A stretch of 64,000 bases of DNA, taken from NCBI RefSeq assembly GCF_017565405.1, contig NZ_JAGEKR010000016.1, positions 1-64,000 on the forward strand. Reading direction: 5' to 3'. Both the position numbers and the translations under genes were made by a program. This DNA is from Allobranchiibius sp. CTAmp26. Lineage in GTDB: Bacteria; Actinomycetota; Actinomycetes; Actinomycetales; Dermatophilaceae. Positions 58,958-64,000 of the stretch are shown here, one piece after another (positions within the stretch are counted from its first letter, which is position 1; each line of letters begins with the position of its first letter). A model generated the notes under the pieces. The model was not told the DNA's origin. It did no database searches and was given only the letters and a program-made list of their open reading frames with translations.

Positions 58958-60414
58958 CAGTCCTCACTCCCCGCCGCGACATAGGCCTCCAGGCCGTGTC
59001 GACCGGCCTCGCGGCCGTATCCGCTCTCCTTGTAACCGCCGAAGGGCGACGTCGGGTCGAACTTGTTGAACGAGTTCGCCCACACCACCCCGGCGCGCAG
59101 CCGGTCGGCGGTCCAGAGCACCCGCGATCCCTTGTCGGACCAGATGCCAGCGGACAGCCCGTACGGCGTGTTGTTGGCCTTGGCGACCGCCTCGGCCGGC
59201 GTGCGGAAGGTCAACACGGACAGCACCGGTCCGAAGATCTCCTCCTGCGCGACCCGGTGCGCCTGCGACACGTCGGTGAAGATCGTCGGCGCGAACCAGT
59301 AGCCACGGTCGGGCAGCTCGCACGGCGCGCTCCAGCGGGTCGCGCCCTCCGCCTCGCCGGCCTCGACGAGCGCGGTGATGCGGGCGAGCTGCTCGGCGGA
59401 GTTGATGGCGCCGACATCGGTGTTCTTGTCCATCGGGTCGCCGACCCGCAGCGTGCCGAGGCGGCGCTGCAGACGGCGTACGACGTCCTCGGCCACCGAC
59501 TCCTGCACCAGCAGCCGCGACCCGGCGCAGCAGACGTGTCCCTGGTTGAAGTAGATGCCGCTGACGATGCCCTCGACGGCCTGGTCGATCGCAGCGTCGT
59601 CGTAGACGATGTTGGCGCCCTTGCCGCCCAGCTCCAGGGTGAGCCGCTTGCGGGTGCCGGCGATGGTGCGCGCGATCTGCTTGCCGACGTCGGTGGAGCC
59701 GGTGAAGGCGATCTTGTCGACGTCGGGGTGCTCGGTGAGCGCCTGTCCGGTCGCGCCGGCGCCGGTCACGATGTTGACGACCCCGGCGGGCAGGTCGGCC
59801 TGCTGGCACACTTGCGCGAAGAGCAGCGCCGTGAGCGGAGTGGTCTCGGCGGGCTTGAGCACCACCGTGTTGCCGGTCGCCAACGCGGGCGCGATCTTCC
59901 ACGCCAGCATCAGCAGCGGGAAGTTCCATGGGATGACCTGGCCGATGACACCGAGAGGTGCCGGGCGCGCGCCCGTGGTGAGACCGGCGTACTCCAGTTT
60001 GTCGGCCCATCCCGCGTGGTAGAAGAAATGCGCCGCCGCCAGGGGGATGTCGACGTCGCGCGACTCCTTGATCGGCTTGCCGTTGTCGAGCGTCTCCAGC
60101 ACCGCGAACTCGCGGGCCCGCTCCTGCAGCAGCCGTGCGATCCGGAAGAGGTACTTGCCGCGCTCAGCACCCGACATCGGACCCCACACCTGCGTGTAGG
60201 CCCGCCGGGCGGCGCGTACGGCGGCGTCGACGTCGGCCGCGCCGGCCTCGGCGACGTCGCTCAGCCGTTCACCGGTGGCCGGGTTGACGGTCTTGAACGA
60301 ACCGCCGTCCGCCGGATCGACGAACTCGCCGCCGACGAAGAGTCCGTAGGAGGACGCGATGTCGACGACCCCCCGCGATTCCGGCGCCGGAGCGTATTCG
60401 AAACCCGTTGGCAT
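58957..60414 (-). CDS. aldehyde dehydrogenase, probably acting on acetaldehyde from DeoC
   Basis: 485 aa from the ATG at 60414; the frame is open to 60525 but overlaps deoC. PWNFPLLMLAWKIAPALATGN binds NAD, FTGSTDVGKQI follows, general-base Glu261 is in LTLELGGKGANIV, and nucleophile Cys295 is in FNQGHVCCAGSR. SFNKFDPTSPFGGYKESGYGRE closes the family pattern. It starts 5 bp after deoC, whose reaction yields acetaldehyde and glyceraldehyde-3-phosphate, so oxidation of acetaldehyde to acetate is the likely role. Confidence 0.9.
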   Translation of the reverse strand: MPTGFEYAPAPESRGVVDIASSYGLFVGGEFVDPADGGSFKTVNPATGERLSDVAEAGAADVDAAVRAARRAYTQVWGPMSGAERGKYLFRIARLLQERAREFAVLETLDNGKPIKESRDVDIPLAAAHFFYHAGWADKLEYAGLTTGARPAPLGVIGQVIPWNFPLLMLAWKIAPALATGNTVVLKPAETTPLTALLFAQVCQQADLPAGVVNIVTGAGATGQALTEHPDVDKIAFTGSTDVGKQIARTIAGTRKRLTLELGGKGANIVYDDAAIDQAVEGIVSGIYFNQGHVCCAGSRLLVQESVAEDVVRRLQRRLGTLRVGDPMDKNTDVGAINSAEQLARITALVEAGEAEGATRWSAPCELPDRGYWFAPTIFTDVSQAHRVAQEEIFGPVLSVLTFRTPAEAVAKANNTPYGLSAGIWSDKGSRVLWTADRLRAGVVWANSFNKFDPTSPFGGYKESGYGREAGRHGLEAYVAAGSED

Positions 60415-60419
60415 GTCTC

Positions 60420-61403
60420 TCAATCCTCGGTGACGTAGTCGGATCCGGAGTAGGCGCCGGTGCGCAGCTTCTGCCGTTGCAGGAGCAGGTCGGTCAGCAG
60501 ACTCGACGCGCCGAACCGGAACCACTGCGGGGTCAGCCAGTCCGGACCTGCCGTCTCGTTGACGGTGACCAGATGCTTGACGGCGTCCTTGGTGGTGCGG
60601 ATGCCGCCCGCGGGCTTCACCCCGACCATCGCGCCGGTCAGCCCGCGCCAGTCGCGGACGGCCTCCAGCATGACCAGGATCACCGGGAGGGTCGCCGCGG
60701 GCGAGATCTTGCCGGTGGAGGTCTTGATGAAATCGGCGCCGGCGAGCATCGCCAGCCAGGAGGCGCGGCGCACGTTGTCGTACGTCGCGAGCTCGCCGGT
60801 CTCGAGGATGACCTTCAGGTGCGCGTCGGCCCGGTCGGGGTTGCTGCGGCAGACCTCCTTGACGGCGGCGATCTGGTCGAAGACGGTGCGGTAGTCACCG
60901 GACAGGAACGCTCCACGGTCGATCACCATGTCGATCTCGTCGGCGCCGGCGGTGACAGCGTCCTGGGTGTCCAGCAGCTTCACGGGCAGCGACGCGCGCC
61001 CCGAGGGGAAGGCGGTGGTCACGGCGGCCACGTTGATCCCGCTGTCGCCCAACGCCTCTCGCGCGACGGTGACCATGTCGTTGTAGACACAGATCGCTGC
61101 GACGCGCGGGGTCGACGGGTCGGCGCGGTCGGGGAGCATCGCCTTGGCGCACAGGTTGCGCACCTTGCCGGGGGTGTCCGACCCCTCCAATGTGGTGAGG
61201 TCGATCATCGAGATGGCCGTGTCGATCGCCCACGCCTTGCTGGTGGTCTTGATCGAGCGGGTGCCGAGCGCCGCTGCGCGGGCCTCGGCTCCGACCTGGT
61301 CGACCGCCGGGAGGCCGTGGAGCCAGGTGCGCAGGGACCGATTGGACAGGGCGGACACCCCGAGAAGGTCCCTCGCCTGCGACGTTGCAGTGGTTGCTGA
61401 CAC
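60420..61403 (-). CDS. deoC: deoxyribose-phosphate aldolase
   Basis: 327 aa from a GTG at 61403, the longer actinobacterial/animal-type DeoC. The Schiff-base Lys is in GADFIKTSTGKISPAAT; the second active-site Lys is in MVGVKPAGGIRTTKDA; DEIDMVIDRGAFLSGDY and AAICVYNDMV are conserved. It splits 2-deoxyribose-5-phosphate to glyceraldehyde-3-phosphate and acetaldehyde, ending the path that begins with DeoA. It heads the operon with two aldehyde dehydrogenase genes and shares a divergent promoter core with the PH-domain gene. Confidence 0.93.
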   Translation of the reverse strand: MSATTATSQARDLLGVSALSNRSLRTWLHGLPAVDQVGAEARAAALGTRSIKTTSKAWAIDTAISMIDLTTLEGSDTPGKVRNLCAKAMLPDRADPSTPRVAAICVYNDMVTVAREALGDSGINVAAVTTAFPSGRASLPVKLLDTQDAVTAGADEIDMVIDRGAFLSGDYRTVFDQIAAVKEVCRSNPDRADAHLKVILETGELATYDNVRRASWLAMLAGADFIKTSTGKISPAATLPVILVMLEAVRDWRGLTGAMVGVKPAGGIRTTKDAVKHLVTVNETAGPDWLTPQWFRFGASSLLTDLLLQRQKLRTGAYSGSDYVTED

Positions 61404-61409
61404 CGACGC

Positions 61410-61419
61410 AGCGTACCGT
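61410..61419. promoter_or_regulatory. back-to-back -10 elements between deoC and the PH-domain gene
   Basis: The 10-bp core AGCGTACCGT contains a minus-strand TACGCT (61410-61415, 6 nt before the deoC GTG at 61403) and a plus-strand TACCGT (61414-61419, 7 nt before the ATG at 61427). The start codons are 24 nt apart, the same as at 51203/51227, and the core matches that site at nine of ten positions. Confidence 0.55.
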
Positions 61420-61426
61420 CAGCGCC

Positions 61427-62083
61427 ATGCCGTCCCGACTGGCTCACACCCCCGACACCACAGCCCAGCGCCGGCAATTCCGGCAGACCGGGTCCATGGC
61501 GCTCGGCATCGTCACGATCGCGGTCTGCGCGCTGATCCTGCTGCTCGGCGTCCGGACGCTGGGCCGGCTGCATGTGCTCGACGTCGCCCTGCCCGTGGCC
61601 GTCGCCGTGTTCGCCTGGGCGATCTTCGTGCGCCCGTGCGTCGTCCTCACCGACCAGGCGATCGTGATTCGCAACCTCGTGCGCGACGTGCAGATCCCCT
61701 GGCAGTGCGTGAAGTCGACGCAGTCGCGGTGGAACCTGAAGGTGATCACCACCGGCGACGCGGGATACGGATCGTGGGCCATCACCAGCCAGCGCCGCCG
61801 CACGCCCCGCGTGCAGCGGTTGGGCTTCGGGGGCGGCGGCATCATGCCGTCGCGGGCCGAGCGTAGGCAGCCGATCGACACGGCGGCCTACCGGAACGCC
61901 CCCGAGCGTCCCCAGTCCGCGGCCGCGGTCGCCGCTCGGATCGGCGAGGAGAAGGCGCTGTTCGATCAGCGGCCGACGGACCTGGGCACTGGCGACGCCG
62001 TCGTACGCGTGCAACCCGCCTGGTGGGGCATCGCGGCTCTCGTCGGGGCCGTGGTCCTGGTGGTCGTCGGCATTCTGGGCTGA
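61427..62083 (+). CDS. PH-domain membrane protein
   Basis: 218 aa from the ATG at 61427. Two membrane helices near the N-terminus (about residues 25-65, with ALGIVTIAVCALILLLG and VALPVAVAVFAWAIF), then a bacterial PH-like segment PCVVLTDQAIVIRNLVRDVQIPWQCVKSTQSRWNLKV, a basic Gly-rich region and a final helix (GIAALVGAVVLVVVGILG). Such small proteins are frequent in actinobacteria without known function. It ends 14 bp before array 3 of the 51-bp repeat. Confidence 0.8.
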   Translation: MPSRLAHTPDTTAQRRQFRQTGSMALGIVTIAVCALILLLGVRTLGRLHVLDVALPVAVAVFAWAIFVRPCVVLTDQAIVIRNLVRDVQIPWQCVKSTQSRWNLKVITTGDAGYGSWAITSQRRRTPRVQRLGFGGGGIMPSRAERRQPIDTAAYRNAPERPQSAAAVAARIGEEKALFDQRPTDLGTGDAVVRVQPAWWGIAALVGAVVLVVVGILG

Positions 62084-62096
62084 GCCGCCCCCGGCG

Positions 62097-62286
62097 CGTG
62101 GGTTGTCGGCGCTGCGGTCACTTTCCTGCACGCGCATACGCCGGCCGGGTGGGTTGTTGGCGCTGCGGTCACTTTCCTGCACGCGCGTACGCCGGCCGGG
62201 TGGGTTGTTGGCGCTGCGGTCACTTTCCTGCACGCGCATACGCCGGCCGGGTGGGTTGTCGGCGCTGCGGTCACTTTCCTGCACGC
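62097..62286. repeat. 51-bp tandem repeat array 3 (4 units, inverted)
   Basis: GCGGTCACTTTCCTGCACGC (complement of the array 1 motif) occurs with starts at 62114, 62165, 62216 and 62267, an exact 51-bp period. Units are almost identical to one another, the most homogeneous of the three arrays. It fills the convergent gap between the PH-domain gene and the mutase gene. Confidence 0.9.
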
Positions 62287-62302
62287 AAGCCCGGCGGCAG
62301 CG

Positions 62303-63937
62303 TCACTCCGGCGCGGTCAGGCGCTCCATGTCGGCGCGGATGGCCGCGAGCCGGCTCTGTGCGCTCGCCCGGTCGGCGTCGATCGCCTCCAGGTAGACCT
62401 TCAACTTGGGCTCGGTGCCGCTCGGCCGCACGATCACGCGGGTGTCGTCCGCCAGCAGATAGCGCAACCCCTCGGTGGGGGGCAGGCCGCCGTCACCCCG
62501 CGCCAGGTCATCGATGGACGAGACGCCCTGTCCGCCGACGCTGCCGGGCGGTGTCGTCCGCAGACGCGCCATGACGTCCCCGATCACCCCCAGATCCTCG
62601 ACTCGCACCGAGAAACTGTCGGTCAGGTGATGGCCGTACGTCGCGGCGAGTTCGTCGAGCGCGTCCAGGAGAGTGGCGCCACGGCCGGCGAGCGACGCGG
62701 CGTACTCCGCTACCAGCAGCGCCGCGCTCACGCCGTCCTTGTCGCGCACCTGCGTCGGATCCACGCAGTAGCCGAGCGCCTCCTCGTAGCCATAGACCAG
62801 GCCGGGCACCCGGCTGATCCACTTGAAACCGGTCAGCGTCTGCTCGTGGCGCACGCCGTGGGCCGCGCACATCGCGGCCAGCAGCCGGGACGACACGATC
62901 GAGTTGGCCATCACCGCGTCGGCCGGCCAGTCCCGGCGCAGCAGGTGGTCGCCGAGCAGCGCACCGACCTCGTCGCCGCGCAGCATCCGCCACCCGTCGG
63001 TGTCCGCCACCGCGACGGCGCATCGGTCGGCGTCGGGGTCGTTGGCGATGACCAGGTCCGCATCGACCTCTCGCGCCAGGTCGAGGGCGAGGTCGATCGC
63101 ACCTGGCTCCTCGGGGTTGGGGAAGGCGACCGTCGAGAACTCCGGGTCGGGCGTCTCCTGCTCGGCGACCGAGTGCACATCGTGGAAACCGACGCGGGCC
63201 AACGCATTTCGCGCCACCTGGGATCCCACGCCATGGAGGGCGGTGTGCACGATCCGTAGCGCACGCGGACCGCCGGGGGTGACGACGCGGCATACGGAAT
63301 CGAGGTAGTCCGCCACGATCCCGTCGTCGAGGGTCTGCCAGCCGTCCTGCGCCTGTGGCACGGAGGCGGCGTCGGGCACCGCGGTGATGGCGTCGGCGAT
63401 CTGCTCGTCGACCGGCGACACGATCTGGCTGCCGTCGCCGAGGTAGACCTTGTAGCCGTTGTCCTGCGGCGGATTGTGGCTCGCGGTGACCATGACGCCG
63501 GCATCAGCGCCGAGATCGCGGATCGCGAAGGCCAGCACCGGTGTCGGCAGCGGGTGCGGCAGCACCATCGCGTGCCCGCCGGCCGCCGTCACGACCGCCG
63601 CGGTGTCGCTGGCGAAGACGTCGGAGTTGTGCCGGGCGTCGTAGCCGATCACCACGGTGGCGTCGCGCGCGCTGCGCTGCTCCTGCAGGTACGCCGTGAG
63701 GCCGGCTGCTGCTCGCAGCACGACGACACGGTTCATCCGGGCCGGCCCTGCGCCCAGCGCGCCGCGAAGGCCGGCGGTGCCGAACTGCAGCAGTCCCGCG
63801 AACCGGTCCTCCAGGTCGGCCACCGCATCGGCGTCGCCGGCTTGCACGGAGGTCAGCACCCCCTCCAGCTCAGCGCGGGTCTGCGGGTCGGGGTCGTCGG
63901 CGATCCAGGCCCGCGCCCGCGCCTCGAGGGAGGCCAT
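62303..63937 (-). CDS. pmmB: phospho-sugar mutase (phosphoglucomutase/phosphomannomutase family)
   Basis: 544 aa from the ATG at 63937; the frame extends to 63976 into the upstream gene. The phosphoserine loop is VTASHNPPQDNGYKVY, the metal loop NDPDADRCAVA, the sugar-binding loop GYEEALGYCVD and the phosphate-binding loop RPSGTEPKLKVYL. It corresponds to actinobacterial PmmB, which lies next to a purine nucleoside phosphorylase gene. In this setting it may interconvert (deoxy)ribose-1- and -5-phosphates, linking DeoA and PNP to DeoC; glucose or mannose phosphates are alternatives. Confidence 0.9.
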   Translation of the reverse strand: MASLEARARAWIADDPDPQTRAELEGVLTSVQAGDADAVADLEDRFAGLLQFGTAGLRGALGAGPARMNRVVVLRAAAGLTAYLQEQRSARDATVVIGYDARHNSDVFASDTAAVVTAAGGHAMVLPHPLPTPVLAFAIRDLGADAGVMVTASHNPPQDNGYKVYLGDGSQIVSPVDEQIADAITAVPDAASVPQAQDGWQTLDDGIVADYLDSVCRVVTPGGPRALRIVHTALHGVGSQVARNALARVGFHDVHSVAEQETPDPEFSTVAFPNPEEPGAIDLALDLAREVDADLVIANDPDADRCAVAVADTDGWRMLRGDEVGALLGDHLLRRDWPADAVMANSIVSSRLLAAMCAAHGVRHEQTLTGFKWISRVPGLVYGYEEALGYCVDPTQVRDKDGVSAALLVAEYAASLAGRGATLLDALDELAATYGHHLTDSFSVRVEDLGVIGDVMARLRTTPPGSVGGQGVSSIDDLARGDGGLPPTEGLRYLLADDTRVIVRPSGTEPKLKVYLEAIDADRASAQSRLAAIRADMERLTAPE

Positions 63938-64000
63938 CACATCGCCCGTACGACGTCGGCGAGCAGCGCCCCGCACCGTGCGGCGGCGGCCTGCCCGGCC
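63937..64000 (-). CDS. C-terminal end of a probable purine nucleoside phosphorylase (partial)
   Basis: The last 20 codons of a minus-strand gene entering from the right edge: the peptide ends GALLADVVRAM before TGA, and that stop shares a base with the mutase start (TGATG). The fragment is too short for family identification. Purine nucleoside phosphorylase is inferred from the conserved actinobacterial deoD-pmmB gene order and the Ala/Arg-rich helix typical of such C-termini. Confidence 0.4.
   Translation of the reverse strand, partial: AGQAAAARCGALLADVVRAM

Noticed and set aside
62097-62286. CRISPR array
   Set aside because: Units are contiguous 51-bp tandem repeats without unique spacers, and no cas genes are present.

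Overview
The window is chromosomal DNA from a high-GC Gram-positive actinobacterium, most likely a member of Micrococcales in the Dermacoccaceae/Intrasporangiaceae range (family level is inference). The evidence is strong G+C bias at third codon positions, many GTG starts, ATGA/GTGA start-stop overlaps, a three-gene type B succinate dehydrogenase (sdhCAB), a MoxR-DUF58-DUF4350-DUF4129 block, and a cdd/deoA/add/deoC/pmmB nucleoside-salvage neighbourhood resembling the actinobacterial sdh-cdd-deoA-add-pmmB-deoD region. No rRNA, tRNA, CRISPR array, prophage or complete IS element was seen.

Layout. 43-3793: a secreted duplicated-domain protein, a 13E12/DUF222-type HNH nuclease and an exported SGNH-like protein. 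3977-24266: a Wzx/Wzy-type surface polysaccharide locus. On the plus strand are a four-gene WbpA/D/E/B-like UDP-2,3-diacetamido-uronic acid module, a flippase and an unknown exported protein. On the minus strand is a nearly continuous overlapping operon: Wzc-like tyrosine kinase, PglF-PglE-PglC-PglD-like bacillosamine module, a GT4, CapF- and CapG-like FucNAc enzymes, an acyltransferase, a second GT4 and a Wzy-like polymerase. A divergent low-molecular-weight tyrosine phosphatase closes it. Three amino-sugar pathways, one initiating phosphoglycosyltransferase and two glycosyltransferases would fit an all-amino-sugar trisaccharide repeat.

24358-41151: mixed housekeeping and accessory genes: two AbiEi/DUF559-like nuclease-fold genes, a DeoR regulator, trpS, a 2H phosphoesterase, sdhCAB, an MgtA-like mannosyltransferase, manC, pyrD, an acyl-CoA mutase large subunit, an exported guanyl RNase with overlapping barstar and lipoprotein genes, and an M20 amidohydrolase. 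41315-50272: nucleoside uptake (BMP lipoprotein, double ATPase, two permeases) and breakdown (cdd, deoA, add). 50358-57948: RDD and SpoIIM-like proteins, RidA, and a DUF58-MoxR-DUF4350-DUF4129-membrane protein operon. 58064-64000: deoC with two aldehyde dehydrogenase genes (one lacking the catalytic half), a PH-domain protein, a phospho-sugar mutase, and the tail of a probable purine nucleoside phosphorylase. Imported nucleosides would be deaminated and phosphorolysed, and the deoxyribose phosphate cleaved by DeoC with acetaldehyde passed to the adjacent dehydrogenase.

The most unusual content is between genes. A 51-bp tandem repeat occurs at three loci with exactly the same period. Several families of long near-perfect hairpins act as probable terminators, and three single genes, two of them nuclease-fold DUF559 genes, are each bracketed by two copies of one hairpin family. 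About a dozen genes have a TANNNT-like box 6-7 nt before the start codon, consistent with leaderless mRNAs; two divergent gene pairs share one 10-bp core with start codons exactly 24 nt apart.
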